Origin: Phallusia mammillata
Taxonomy: Eukaryota > Chordata > Ascidiacea > Phlebobranchia > Ascidiidae
NCBI GenBank assembly: GCA_003260075.1
Contig: QLIY01000404.1
Span: 65,831 to 129,830 of the forward strand
Direction of reading: 5' to 3'
Length of the DNA: 64,000 nt
Shown: in pieces, positions 36,201 to 49,934 of the stretch
How positions within the stretch are numbered: position 1 is the first letter of the stretch
Layout of the letters: each line of letters opens with the position of its first letter
Made by a program: the position numbers and the translations under genes
The notes under the pieces: generated by a model
The model's input: the letters and a program-made list of their open reading frames with translations, nothing else
What the model was told of the DNA's origin: nothing
Database searches by the model: none

Positions 36201-37617
36201 GAAACGAAAAACTGAACATGTGATTTAACGTGAATGAAGGCTACCATGCAATACAGAAATTATTTTTTGGTACAGGCGAGAAAAAGATTTGCTACACTTT
36301 GTTTGCCGTATTGGGATTCGAAAAGGGCAAGGGACAATTGCTAGAAAAGGCGCAAATAACATTTCCTGGTTTAACGTTTGTTCCTACTGTGCCACTTTTG
36401 TGCGCGGTCCAACTATAGCTCAAGCGATTCTTTGAACGCTGACATACAAGGAAGTTGCTTCGGGAATTACTCGAGGGACTAACAGCGCTTGGTTGGCCCG
36501 TCTCCCAGTGGGATCAGGCTGGTTTTGTCAGGCGGCGGACTGTTAAGATTTCCCATTCGGCGCGCCAACATTCCCTAGCGAGGCAAGCTCCTGAGAACAG
36601 CCTGGCGGCGAAACAGCCACCGCAGACGTAAGCTGTTGTCCGAAACCCACGAAATATATCTCTGCGGTCTAAAAACTACAACGCACAGAATGGCACGTAC
36701 GTTAACTAATCGCTTACAGTAATATATCAGTAAATTGGAAGACTTAAGTGAAAAATGTTGATTTTAGCTGCTCCATGGACAAACTATTCGCTGTAAGCCC
36801 ATTTGAGCAAAAACATACTGTTGACATGGTGATGGTTGCTCTGGTAACTACTACAAGTTCCTGTTGACCGCGTCACAGTTTTCCGATCGGCGGCAATAAA
36901 GGCCGATATGATGTCTACCGGGAAATGCCAAGCACTTTACCGCTTGGTGGGCCGAGGCAGCTTTTCGCCAAACATGGAAGCAATAAACGCGAGGGTGCGG
37001 TGTCCCAGCGGATGCGGAAGACGCGCACGGAACAAATAGTCGGGTCGTCGGTGGCGGCGCGAGTGCTACGTGCGTTGTGTGGACTTGTACTATCTGCAGG
37101 TTGCGACGATGGTGGCACAGTAACGTAAAAAAGCAAATGGCGGAAAAACGTTTTTGCAGCGAGGCTTGCTTGATCGACGTTACGAAAAAAGATATAATAG
37201 ATCGATTAAAAACAATGACGTGCCATGCATTGAACAGTAACATAAAGCTTGTTGTGAAAAGTGTGAAACTTTTCTTTTCTATCTTGTTTAAAGTCGCTGC
37301 CACTTAAACGGCTACTTTCCGATCCAAAATCAGCAGCTGATCAAAACAAATCAGCAATGGAAGCAGGCGATAAGGTTTATATTAATAAACTAATATCTTT
37401 GCCACTGGGTGGCCAGACACGGAAAGTGGAACTTTTCGGCAATCCAATGCAAATGCGTTCAGACTCAGCTGCTGAAATGTTTTCTAATGTATGCCATATG
37501 TATGTCAAGGTAACATAGCGGATAGAGCAAAATAAAACTTATTACGGCGGGTTTGGCATGACGCGTTACATTAAGTGGAAGACTGACTAGCTACACAGCA
37601 GGAAAATTGCTGACGAT
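33265..37617. other. Convergent intergenic region Stum-like / NOVA
   Basis: More than 4 kb between convergent 3' ends. Part should be the NOVA 3' UTR, read on the minus strand. Open frames such as 33949-34290 and 36851-37303 lack splice sites, family signatures and coding composition. A cluster of TCAT repeats on the minus strand (34620-34650) could be NOVA-type YCAY sites if it lies in the NOVA 3' UTR. Confidence 0.45.
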
Positions 37618-38062
37618 TCACATAAACTTGACTTGCTGGGCCCGGGCACTTTGGGCTGCCGCAATCCGCTGTGTTATAAGCAGCTGTGCGGTCTGGGGGC
37701 TCGGCGGTTTTCCAGTGATGGACACTTTCCTGTTTCTAGTACCTACCACATACTCGCCCTTCTTCGATATCTGGATTTTTGCCCCTGAAATATCCTGATA
37801 CTCAACTAAAGTTCGACCGGCTTTGCCCAAAATTGCCCCGATCAAATTTTCGGGGATCGACAGTTCAATCGTCTCACGTTGTCCGTCGCTCGATTTTTCG
37901 ACACTCAGCAGACCCACTCCCGCTGACTGGGGATTGAGACCGACCGGTATCGATTGGGTGGAAGCCATCGAAATGCTGGTAGGTGTTACAGCCGACGGAG
38001 GGTGCTGTGCCACTGAATTGGTCGCACATGGAATCGACGAAGGCGTGCTGCTGAACAGGTGA

Positions 38063-38152
<90 letters not shown>

Positions 38153-41100
38153 AGGTAATTGTTGTTTTGAAGCGACAACGTCTGTGCTGGAACTGCTGTG
38201 CCGAATCCAGCCGGAAGTGAACTTTCGCCAGGCAAAGCGGTAGCAGACAAAATTGGAGTTGACGAGGATAAAGGACTGACACTTCCTCCGAGTGAGGCGT
38301 TCGGTATTACGCCGAACGAAGGACTGGGACTCGTAGCGTGCACGCCGGGCATCAAAGCGCTGTAGTTAACACCACCAACTGTATAACCCAATGTACTCAT
38401 GGCAGCATTGATGGTCGTAAGCTCACCGTTGGCCGCTGACACTGCCGGGTACGCCGTCGCATGGTGAGCGTACGTTGGCAAGGCTGCCTGTAAAACAGTC
38501 GGATGCTGACCTGGTATGACATAATGTCCAAGCATGGCAGCTACTGCTGGGTGTGCTGCATCGACAATCGCAGCTGAACCGGCAGCGTACGGTGAACCAG
38601 TTGGATTGGCATTTGCCACCGGACCAGCTATTCCGGAGTAGCTGATGTTGGGACAGCTCGCACTCTGCGGATCGTCCTTAATCTTGTCGATGATGATGTT
38701 GGATGCCGCGATCAATTGATGTTTTTCGCCTTTTATGGTGATCACACGTTCCTGAACGTTGACGCCATCCGGTTTCTGCGAGAGTTGCACCTGTAAAAGC
38801 ATAAAGGCGTCAATATCGATCGCTCTGACGCCCCGTTGGTAATGCCGTAAAGCCCTTCGTGTCTAATGCCTTTTTTGTTGCTCTATTTTTTGTCTTAGTC
38901 TTTAGTTCAGAAATAATTGCATTGTGCGCATTTTAAAACGCGAAATAACTTAGTATCTGATCATTTTAAGTGTGTGCACTAGGTGTCGACAAAGATCATT
39001 TTTTACCTTTGATCCACTTTCTTCCATGATAGTTTTAACTGTCGCTCCTGCTTTCCCGATGACTAATCCAGCCGTTGTGTTAGGAACAATCATCTTAACC
39101 TGAAAAACAAGTACAGAAATGATAAAATGACCCATACTTGCTTTGTGAAGGCACGACGTTGTTAGTTCAGAACTTGCAAATCAACTTTTGTACAGTTTGT
39201 ACAGTGCAACACTTGCTGTTTTGGCCTTTTGCGAACTCATTACAAACAAATAATTTGTCAAATATACTTCGAGCCGTATAGGATATCGCCACATTTGTGT
39301 TCAAGTCATATATGGTGTACATTTGTGCCAACACGTATCTTTAAAGAAGAACAGTAGCTTTTGAAACGGCGCTCGAAACTAATTGAGTCAATTTCGGCCG
39401 GGATCGATGTAGTCGGGAAGCATTGGGACGCAATGGAACGAGTGAGTACGTGTGTGTGTTTATGATGAGGAACCCCTTGGGGATTGCTCCGGTCACATTA
39501 CCTCGGCGAGCAGCTGCGCTCCTCTTGCCTGCGCTCCGAATTCGTTTATTGCAGTGACGACCCGTGGGGAATTGCGAAGAATTAAAGAAACAACCTGACG
39601 GGGCGGATGCAGATTCAGCAGATGTGAAAAAATAAAACTGACTGATGGCCGATGACGACATTCGCATTGGCGTATAGTAACATTTAGTATGTTTTATAGG
39701 ATCTGTCCCTTCAATATAGTTGGCATCGTATGTCGACGATCACTTTTTAATTGTGTTCATTTTTTCATACATGCGAGCTCTGACTTGAGACCGTACGGCG
39801 TACGCAATAAGCAGGCGCTTGTAGCAGGTCGTTCTACCTTCCTTTTGTGTGTTGGTTTTATTACTTGTTTTATGTTTTTTTCCTTGTTGCATTACTTAGT
39901 TTTGGCAAAGGTACTGATGATGCCGACAGAGGGTGCAATATATATCTCGTTTTAAAGACAGTTGTGTTGATTCTGATTTAAATCACTAGTGCTTTGGCAT
40001 TAAATAATATCGGCCTATATTTTTGTCAAACAACTTTTTCATCACACATTTTTTTGCATTTTGAATAAATATTTCAGAAATGTAAACATTTCAAAAATAT
40101 TTATTTAACTTCCTTTCCTTTTCACTCCTAGGAACATTGTTTGTGCATGAAGCTTATTGAACCACCGTTTTCAAACCTGGCAAACCCCGACATTAGTATA
40201 TGTTACCAAATTTTGCTGTATCAGTACCAACCACTTGTGCACAGCTATATATACGTCATGTGACAAGCAAAACCAGAAAAAAAGTTTCCAAAGCTTGTTT
40301 GTTGGCCGAAACTGTCAGAGTGCTTTATGTAGTAAATGCATTGTAATGCAGACGCTGTCTCCATTGTTAATTTGAGCGATTGCGGAAAAGTTGGCATGTC
40401 AACATTAACCATACATATGCTTTCTGTCATTTTGACTTTCTGATGTATCTATGTTTTTAGTTCAGCCAATTTTTTGCTCGACATCGATTGAAACGGAAAC
40501 ATAAGGAAGCAGTTCAAGTATTATGGTCGGTGCAAAGCAGGCTTACCCCATTGTCTCGATATAAGCAACACGCAAGGCAGGCACAAGGGTGCACAAAAAG
40601 CACACAGCATGATTTCCAAGGGTTCATGATGTGACGTTTGCCTTTTACAAAAACTGCTTCCTTATTCTATTGTACATTTACCACTTGGTACCATGACAAC
40701 AATTGGCATATCAGTTATTTAAGACGAAATGTTGTTCGATTACATGCATTTAAAACAGAGGAACAATTTGGCAAAATGGCGGTGAATTCCGACTGAAGTG
40801 GCTTTGACAAACATCTCAAACATCTCAGGTCAGTTTACTCAAATAGGGAATGAAACGACAGTCATTTTTACTTCCAGTTTTATTGCTACAACCAAAGCCA
40901 CTTCGTTTACGACGCAAGTCAATAAGTCAATTGTTAGAATTTAACAGCGCTGCTTCGTTAAAGATCGCGCCCATATGAAACAGCCTTCACGACTGCTGCT
41001 TTATTCTGGCTTGTGACTGTTCAAAAAAGAGCCAGTGCGACTTGGTAGGGGCAATGCATGTTCGCCCGTCGCCTGTTTCGTATGGTTTGGGAGTAAAATC

Positions 41101-44100
41101 GATATCGGATTCGCGGTTTGATTGAAACGATCAGTCTTGACGTATGACACATTTCATTCTACATCGCTTGGTGTATATGCGACCTGAAGGGGTTGCGCGG
41201 AGGACAAAATGCTAAAAACGTTTCTGTAATTTGTACAATGAACAATTCCCAGTAATCCCAATTACTTGCTAATTTGGTTATAAATGCACACGACTGTTGG
41301 GTACATGCCAAGTGTTTTCTTAAAGAAAAACGTCCGAAACAGTTTCTTGGTTTGCCCTATTGGAGCATGATTGTGATTTTGATGTAACTGAATTACTAGT
41401 TCTACTTTAGGTCTATGGCAGCAACACACTATAGAGCCGGAGCAGGAAAACTTAAGTATTGATTGCTGGCTGCCTCTTGCAGTGCGGCTGAACAAACAAG
41501 TGAGAGTGACGCAACTCCATAAAGAATCCCTGGAGAGCGTTCCGCTAGCAGCAGGGCTTCTTTCAAGTGTACTTAAAACTACAGCGTCGGGGCTTCAGAA
41601 ACAAATGGCTCCGGGTTAGAAATATTGGCGCAGTTTTTTCTGGCCCTGCCGCAAAGGTTAACCTGAAACTCTTAGACTCGTTTTGTTAGAATTCCCCAAA
41701 CAAAGATCACCGTGCACTACTAAACGACCCAAAACTATTTGCAAATCCCTTTTTGTTATTTGTTTCCCTTATCATTCCTGAGTCGGCGAAATAAGACCTG
41801 AAAGGTCCCAAATGCATTGAGTTAGTCGAAATTATAAAAATACACTTTTTGTTGTTAATGTTAAGGTATTGGATTTTTGTGTCTTTGGCTTGGGAAACAG
41901 TAAGTTTAATTATTGTAGTTAAGGGAGGGGCTCCTATCATTTTTGGGATGCAAGATTTTGTGCAGTTTTAATCGCACTTGTTGCACGCTGGGGATTAAAC
42001 CGCGACTGACTAAAACCCGTTGATAATTGCCCGCCAACTAATCGAGGTCAACGGAGGCGACTAATCAAGCGAAAGGGATCACTGGGGGCTTTCTGTGGAA
42101 TGTATACTTCGACACAGCGGTTGTCTATTCTTGCATTGCCGGGCAATTACAAAAATGATAATGCAAACAAAAATGTTCATCCAACTTCTAACCAACGACA
42201 TTCAGAGCTATACTTTTGTGAAACGTTTTAACAACCCGAACAAAAGTATGCACAAGTTGACTGTAGAACCCCGTAAATGAAAAGAGATACACTGGAGTTA
42301 TTAATGTAATTACCTGCTTCGGGCGATCTCCAATGATCGCAGCGAGGTCCTTGGGCACAGGGAACTCGTATACTTTCTCGATGATGGTGTTCTGTACTTT
42401 CATTAGACCTTCAGCAGTTCCTTGTATGAGCACGACGCGATCTTGCGTGCCTGTAAGATCACTCACGTAAATTCGATAAATTGTGTTATTTTGCAGCGGT
42501 TTGTTGGCAGGGTTGCTGACGTCAGGGAAAAATCCTTCGCCCAAAAACGATTTCCAATTGCCGAGCGACTCGGATCCGAAAATTGAATTTGTCAGTGGCC
42601 CAGGGCGACGCAGCGGTGACGATAAGGTTACTTGACAATGGGACAGATAGCATCTCGTTGTGCGGTGTCATTTGGGATAGGTGAGAAACAGTTCACTGCG
42701 AAACCAGTTTTGGTATCGGTGTTGCAAAACGCAAGGGTTGCTGCGTACGGATTAGAGAACAACTTTTTGTCCCACAATACAACTTTAAATCACTTCTCGT
42801 CCCGCCGTGCACTTGTCGAAACACTCCGCGGCACTTTCACGCGCACACGATGCGAAATCGAAGGAATACAACCCAGGGTCGAGCGTTGCGTTTTGTGCGT
42901 TTTGCGCGCCAATCCAACACAGATGAGCAGTGGTGCCTAAATGGTAAGGACAACTCAACGAGTGCTTCCGACATTTTCTTCAAGAGCTTCGACCCTTCAA
43001 ACTTCCCGACCTAACGCTCTATACAACGCCCCTTACATCGCTGTTGTAATACTAACGTCCGGCATTTACCATCTTTCACTGAATTGCATCGGATTATCAC
43101 AGACCCCAAACGATATCATACTATAGCCCAATCAGCCGTCATATATCAAGCTATTCAACGCTTACTGGAAATAGTGGGGATGTGTATGGAAATACTTCGT
43201 TGTTTGAGGTTTGATTGCAACGTTAAATTATCTATGTCGTGCCGAAAAACGATAATCTGTGTACAGTATATAGCGCTTGGAGACTATAAAATACATGCCG
43301 AATTTGCCCACTGTTACAGATTGTTACATACTGGGTTAATTCCAACCCTAGAACTCTCATACTTCCGTGTTGACTTACTGCCAGACACTCTACGCCAGGA
43401 CAACCCGCAGTTTGGGTGATTCTGGCAAGCAGGTGTAAATAAGAGGAGCTATTCAAATATTGACACCAAACAGTGTTGCGAATTAATCGCTTGTTCGATA
43501 ATCACTCTCTCCCACCATGACAAAGCTACCACTCAGGGACACGCGCAATTGTTAACAGGACGATTTAATGGTTTGAAATGCGTTCGAAGGCCATAAACTG
43601 GGCAACAAATGTTCGAATAAAAATGCACAGGCACCGACTATCACCGTATTTTTTGTGACCCATTAGAGAGTATTTATTGTGACTAGCGAAAACTGTACAG
43701 CGAGGAGGACTTTGCTGCACGGCTGTTGTGTCACCCTAAAGGACAGTCGCTTATGAATTTTAATGCCAATCCGAGCAAATTACCGTGATTACAACTGCTG
43801 CCCAGACGAAGATGTGTTTTGTAACCAGCAATGATTTTGCGTTGACTTTCCTTGTGTGTCCGCGACGGGGCGAAAAATACAAAGTTTGTTTTATAAATAT
43901 GTGCCAAACGGTAGAACGCTTGAGATTAATTCTGCGAAAACGTTCACTACGCCCTTTAGTACTGGCAACATGTAGCTGGTTTAAGCAAGTACCGAGGGTG
44001 GGGACAATGACGGCCTAAACTCGTGGAGCACGAACGCATTATGACGTAATTTCGGACAACGTGATACGCGCTATGTCGCTGGGATGATGACAGACGTGCC

Positions 44101-47100
44101 CGGTGCCCTGAAATTTCACACCAGGAAACGGGCGGTTGAATTCAGCAGAATATAATGCTGTTGTGTAGGCGACCGCTGTCAATGTTGCGTTTGACTATTT
44201 AAATGCTAGCTCACGAGCTGGGATTTCGAGCCACAGGGCGTAATAAGGCAACGCAACACATTGGCGTTTATAAAATGTCCTGCAAACTTGTGACCGTTAT
44301 CGCTATTATGTACGGCATTGGTGTCGAATTCCAAACGCGAGTCGTTATACGCAGTGTTTGTCCTTAGGGCACATTTGTTTTAATGCTTTGCAGTCGTTGT
44401 GCTCCGGCCAACGCAATGGCGTCAAAAGAAAATAAATACGCACCCAGGGCCTGGGCTCAACCGAGAATTGGAAACGCGCCCTGTCTCAGCATTTTGTCAC
44501 GAGCTTTTTGATCGGGATGACGCTATTACGCATCTATAAGCGTCTTCCTTGTACCCCAAGCAGTTCTGTCGCATCTATGCAGGAAGACAGACAATTTGCA
44601 TCGCTTTGATCTTTCCAAGCAAACCAATAGGCGCGTCGCATTTTACTAATTTAGTCACCAAAAACGCAAATTAAGCACGAAGACCTTTACAAAAACTGCA
44701 CTTTCTGTGTTACAACATAACCGCACTGCCTTCGTTCAATAAGCATGCCAGATCGTGTGATAATGCGAAATCTACAGCATAACGTATGCACGAGGAACTT
44801 TCAAAGCAAGGCTATCTTGTCAACGTGATGCACAAACAAACCATGAGACGACGCACACACACAGATTGCGGTTTACGATAAAGTTCAACCCTGCCAGCCG
44901 TTTCACGAATTTTCCTACATCAATAAACAGAGACTTATTCGGAGTAGCCGATGACTTACCCGGGTAGAAGTCTTTGGCCTTGGAGAGCTTAATGATCGCA
45001 CCCGAGTCTTTCTGTAACTGAACGATGATCTGTCCGCCTTTGCCGATCACTGCTCCTGCAGCGTAACCAGGTATTAGGACTTTGAGAATTAGCTGGCCTG
45101 GTGGTGGCGAAATTCCTGGTATTCCATTCTCAATGGAGGCATCTGTGACAATAAACTGTTATACAAGTTGCACTGAAACAGTTTTGCAGTCAACACAACT
45201 AGCTTAATATAAGAGTGCTATAAATGTTAAAACCGATGACTAAGCTGTCTTAATTGATTGGCACTTCACTATCGGAAATTCACGACCTTTAAAACTTAAC
45301 CTTGAAGTTTCAAACTCTTACCGTAGTGCATTCGTTGCACAAACGGGTTGTAATCACACTCCTGAATGTATTCATAACCGTTACACCGGTATTCCATTGC
45401 TGCAATGTTGTTATGCGAGTTTTAAATACCGGCTAGTATAACTCACAGGCCCTATAAAAACATCACACAGTTCTCAGACCTTGGTGTAAATCTTAAGCTA
45501 CACATGTACGCGTGGTAGCGTTTATTGCCCAAGCGTAGGTTGACTTTAAGCTGACTACATACGCCTTCCAAAACTCCTGTTTTCTTCCGGGTTCCAACGC
45601 ACTAAATCTGAAGACGCAGTGTTTGAGGCCCGTGCGTTTATGCGATGCAAGCGCTGTCACTGAATTGCGGCACAATACGTCCGGAACACACGCCTGATAA
45701 TGACAAAGAATAACAAGGCACGCTGTGTAAGAAAAAGCGCTGCAATTAGATTTTCCTTGTCTGCTTTGCTGAAAAAACACAGGTCAGGGAGACACGGCGT
45801 TTCCTGACATTCCTCTGCTGCGTGGTCGCTTTCAAATTATATTTGCTGCTGACGAGGTAGCCGAGACAAAAAAACTGGAAGTCCGTTTCCAAACTGACTT
45901 GGAGCGATGGAACTGCCTTTTGAATTTTACTGGCGCTCGTAAACGCGTAAGCTAGTTATTCGTTAATGAAAGCTGCAATCGGTGTCCTGGCCAAGCGAGG
46001 TACTGAATTTTTACGAGGTTGATTTAATTTTTAGGGTGGAGTTCGCTTCCCGAAGTTTAGTAAAACATTGAACATTCAGAGCAAACCCGTTGAAATAAGA
46101 ATCTCGCAAACGGCAAAGTCACAAACTGCTAAACATTAACCGAGGATGTGGTGTTTTTACAACATCTTTTAATCCACTTTCACTTTGTGCAAGGCGCATT
46201 GAAACGACTTAATACGGCATGTCAACGCGTCTTGTGGGGTCGAGTCATTACTTTTGTCGCAATTTCCCTCAGGATTTCAAAATCCGAAATGCGATGCGCT
46301 CTTCCGGGTTTCTGGGGTCATTCACAAAATTAACTTCATACGCCTACTGAGCACACTTTAATGCACAAAAAAACGAAGAAAAAGAACTGGGTAGCGACGT
46401 TTTTTTCACATCGATCTTTGATCAATAATCGCCCATGCAACGCGCTGTACATTTCCTTATCTCTTTTGTCTCAGACTCTCCTTAACAACACATTGGCTAC
46501 GGACGGGAGGAAAACAACGGCAAAGAGCACGTTATCATATTACTCCCAAAATACAACGTATTCTGATCAAAGCCAAAGCCTCAGGTCTTGTTACGCGAGC
46601 TGGCCTACGCACAAGGAACTACTCAAGAAACAACGAATCGGAAAAGATTTCCTCGCAGTTGTTCGTGATGCAAAGCGCACTGCAAAAGGAAACTAGTCGT
46701 GAAAAGAAATATGAAGGGTTGGCACGGTCCTGCGCCCATCAGTCACGGAGTGGCACAGCAGGAAATCGTTTGAAAATGACTTTTCATGCAGACTTGCGCG
46801 AAACGATCTGATTGGTTCAAAAAAAACTCGACCAGGAAACTGCATTCCTATCAAGGGCCTGTAATTTGTACACTCAACAACTGATTTAAAATCGAACCAT
46901 AGCTTTTTCACTTCCGTCAGCCACCAATACGTTTGCTCGAATTTGACCATTCCTTTTTTCAAACCAAGGCATTTGCGAACAATCCCTAAGTCAATGACCA
47001 GCTTTCTTTAAATATGTCTAACTATGGTTATGATGACTAAACAACATACGTCTGCCTTAATTACAACTGCTCAGCACCAAACCGAGCTTTTGCGCCTTGT

Positions 47101-48608
47101 CAGCCGACAGTCAGCAAAGTCTAGGAATGTTTCTCATTTCCTTGCAAGCGCAGTTAAATAACGATCTGTTCAAGACGATCACGATTTAATTCATCAATGC
47201 TTATCGAAATGTTTCGAATGCATGGTCGTTTGGCCATGACGTCATAAGCACGTGAGGCCTTGATTGGTATTTTGGTCTTACAGCAATGTTCAATTGTCGT
47301 TTGAACGAGATTGGCAATACACCTGTACACTAGATCGAATGTAGATGTACACAGGTCAAACACTTTGGACTATTTAACAAACAAACCGAGCATATGTTTC
47401 TAATCACAAATGGAACAAATTGTATGGGCAAAAAATCCTACGTTTGGAACAATATTTGTAACGTAAGTCATCTTTAACTACTTGCAAAGTTGCTTAAAAC
47501 AGTGGTGTAAAATGGTAAAGGCGCCCATCCTTGCTTTAATTTCACGCAAGACAAAAATGGCCGGGTAACAATGTGACGAATTTTCGCGACTGGAAAGAGT
47601 TCAGTTGCACAAAACAAACATTTTCGAAAGGCCTGTTGTTGGGATAAAGACAGCGTCTTGAGCATATTGTCAGCATAAATCAGTTGCCAATGCAGGAAGT
47701 AGTAAGTGACACAACATGCGTTCGACACAACTGACAGTTTCACTTCTTAGGAAGGCCGGTGATGTGCGTAAGCAACGAAGGCCTAATTCCCGCAGGCTTA
47801 TATCTGCTAGGCGATAGATCGGCGGATAACAAATCCAACTTTTCAGTGCAAGTTTGCCGTTGTATTCGCTACGACGCAACACGAGTCAAGCAGCACTGCA
47901 ACAGACGGGTGAATGACAATGGCGCAAAAATGCCAAATAATGCTCAACGGGTCACTGCACATCAATAGCACAGTATGGGATTGATTCAGTGGGGACGCTT
48001 GCAAAAATCGAAACAGATGCTTACCCGCTGTGTTAATGTCTTGCGAATGGCGAACAATGTAATGAGGCAACGTCTTGGCCTCACTGTACTACGCGGTATG
48101 ACGGGCTCGGATTTGTTTACTGTCGCTTGTTGCGAATTTTACTGGTGCGCAAATATAGGGTGCGCGTGGAACCGCCTACTTCAAACATAACTTTCACAAG
48201 AAAGATATTCAACTTCAAACCAAAGACACGACCACCAGTATTAGATCACAGTTTTAGCAGCTAATTCCATTGTGCACTTAGTTGTATATTTCAAAGTTAC
48301 TGACAGATACCAAATATCAAATCACGCTGTGTTTTGTATTATCTCAAAGCGACAGGCTTATTACTCACGTTTACATTTAGGCTAGGACACTTTTCAGACC
48401 ATAATATAGCTTTTTAGCAGCATTTACATAGCGCAGCTAAATGGACGATCATAAATACAAAACATAATTCAAAAAATGCTGACAACTTACCGTCCATATC
48501 CGACTTTTCTCTTTTGATGTCCACAAGTTCAACGGGTTCGTCCAATGGCCTTTTGCGCGACTCAACGAAATAAGTCCCGTTCGGCATAGGTACAACTGCC
48601 ATCATCAT
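37618..48608 (-). CDS. NOVA: NOVA-family KH-domain splicing regulator
   Basis: Five exons on the minus strand: 48608-48491, 45142-44960, 42450-42314, 39099-39007 and 38790-37618, joining to 567 residues. NOVA proteins bind YCAY clusters in pre-mRNA and control neuronal alternative splicing from the nucleus. The first exon has the SRKRPLDEP motif typical of the NOVA N terminus. KH1 (about residues 58-130) carries [17 protein letters not shown] and [20 protein letters not shown]2 (about 148-220) carries [19 protein letters not shown] and [16 protein letters not shown], followed by the family linker [15 protein letters not shown]3 (about 485-555) carries [20 protein letters not shown] and [17 protein letters not shown]. 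The KH2 and KH3 loops are GKAG rather than GKGG. A run of 85 C on the coding strand encodes about 28 prolines in the linker, with CCC as the only codon; its length is doubtful. An alternative first exon at 45397-45322 fits in phase. Introns total about 9 kb, the longest in the window. Confidence 0.95.
38066..38150. repeat. 85-base poly-G (poly-C on coding strand) inside NOVA exon
   Basis: An unbroken run of 85 G on the plus strand within the last NOVA exon. It keeps the frame open and would encode a polyproline tract after NNNYLA. Natural proline runs usually mix CCN codons, so the purity suggests an artefact or a replaced segment. Confidence 0.95.
39100..42313. other. NOVA intron 3
   Basis: About 3.2 kb between KH exons. 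No exon-like frame with matching splice phases was found. A near-palindromic stretch 'aaatatttcag...ttcaaaaatattt' lies at 40067-40103. Nothing else stands out. Confidence 0.4.
42451..44959. other. NOVA intron 2
   Basis: About 2.5 kb, with no supported exon. The frame of the downstream exon stays open upstream to 42544, but the acceptor 'gatcttacag' restores the family sequence YPGTQDRV, so that extension is intronic. Confidence 0.45.
45143..48490. other. NOVA intron 1
   Basis: About 3.3 kb on the path from the distal first exon. Apart from the alternative first exon at 45322-45397 I see no gene. Open frames at 46361-46696 and 47154-47363 have no splice context or family signature. Confidence 0.4.
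45322..45397 (-). CDS. NOVA: Alternative first coding exon of NOVA
   Basis: A 76-base open segment on the minus strand starts with ATG at 45397, encodes 25 residues ([20 protein letters not shown] and QRMHY) and ends with one extra base before a GTAAGA donor. That phase is exactly what the next NOVA exon (45142-44960) needs, and the same as the distal first exon supplies. It sits 179 bases upstream of that exon. It would replace the basic SRKRPL nuclear-localisation-like segment with a Tyr/Cys-rich start, which could change localisation. This is inferred from phase and position only. Confidence 0.6.
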
Positions 48609-49742
48609 TATGAACACATTCTGGTGACGATGTTGCTGAGATTCGACCTCTATCCCCAATCGACCCAATCTCACGCAGCGTCGCGATTTTTTCTGCGTTT
48701 AGAGCACCTCGTTCTTCGCGTGCCTCATGCCCGCCATCTTGCTGCTCGCCAGCGAGAGAAGTTCACTAACAAAAAATCGATATAATCTGACAAGAAAATT
48801 AAGATACATGCCCGAGAGGATTTGGCTCCGCGTGGAACATGTTGTCCATTGGATTTTTTTGTTTTAATTTTGCATTTGGACAATACGCAGTATTTTCAAA
48901 GATTAGGCTTATTTTGTTTTTCGTTTACAAAACTAAAATTAATAATTTTGTTTAGGCCCTTTGAGCAAGGACAAGTACGTAACCTTTACATAGGCTACAG
49001 AAGAAAATTAAAAGAGATAACTAATAGGTTGGCAAATTACAAGTGCAAGTTTATTAAAAAAAAATTGGACTTGGTTCACAAGAAATATAACACACATTTT
49101 TTTAATGTCACATTATTTTTTTAATATCGTCCCAGAAAAAACATCAATATAGGAATGGTTCTAACGTCGTATGTTTATTGTGTGTCAAACTATTTGCCAT
49201 GAACTCGAAGGACAGAATAACAGTGTTCAAATTTTATAGTACAGCGACATGTAGGCTAATGTCGGCACTTTTTGAATGTTAAGATAGGCTACATTAAAAA
49301 AAACTTTTATTTGTTTAATTGTCATACATCAGACATTGAGCATAATTTGTTTCTCGGTATTATTTCAGTTTTCAAAAACTGGGAAGTTGAACTGGAACTA
49401 AAACCCGAACCTGTGAACCGGTTTGAGCGGTTTAAGTAATTCATTGAACCCGAACCGTAAATTACATTTTCTGTACAAAACGAACCGAAGTTGAACCCGT
49501 ATTTTGTTGGCGTGACCCTTAAACGGACCCAAACTAGTAAAAATCCAGCCGCATTTTTGTTTTGTGATCGCCAACATATAACAATTAATGATTTTAAAAC
49601 AACGTGCTGAAGAATGCGTGAGCTAACAGCTACAGGACGGGTCAAAAATGAGAAACGCGGCACGTAAAAGTAACGGTCATTTTAACGTTTAAAAAGACCG
49701 TAATAATTTCGGCGAACCGAATTTTTGGTATAGGCCTATATG

Positions 49743-49934
49743 CAGTGGTAGGTTTCATTTTTTTTGTCAGCCGGTTCTATCACAAACATCATATTTTTCA
49801 GCCGGATCTCAAAAATCGGTGTATCAGATAAGATGCAAAAATCCATTGACAGAAACCAGTAATGCTAACCAGTTCGCTGATCTCATAAAATTTCGCGAGA
49901 CGGTTCTGTAGAATCGGGGCGAACCCCACCACTG
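49743..49934. mobile_element. Small hAT-like MITE
   Basis: It begins CAGTGGTAGGTTTC and ends GAACCCCACCACTG, imperfect inverted termini. Flanks CCTATATG (49735-49742) and CCTACATG (49935-49942) form an 8-bp target duplication with one mismatch. Length 192 bp, non-coding. Confidence 0.8.

Noticed and set aside
36851-37303. 150-codon minus-strand frame
   Set aside because: Overlaps frames on the other strand, has no splice-site support or domain, and lies in the expected NOVA 3' flank.
37986-38282. Second polyproline frame antisense-shifted in the NOVA exon
   Set aside because: Arises because poly-C reads as proline in every frame; only the KH-containing frame is real.
46361-46696. 111-codon plus-strand frame in a NOVA intron
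   Set aside because: Low-complexity Lys start, no family signal, antisense to NOVA, no paired exon.
48822-49124. 100-codon plus-strand frame upstream of the kinase
   Set aside because: Considered as the missing kinase first exon, but its content is AT-driven Phe/Lys-rich and no donor gives the needed phase convincingly.
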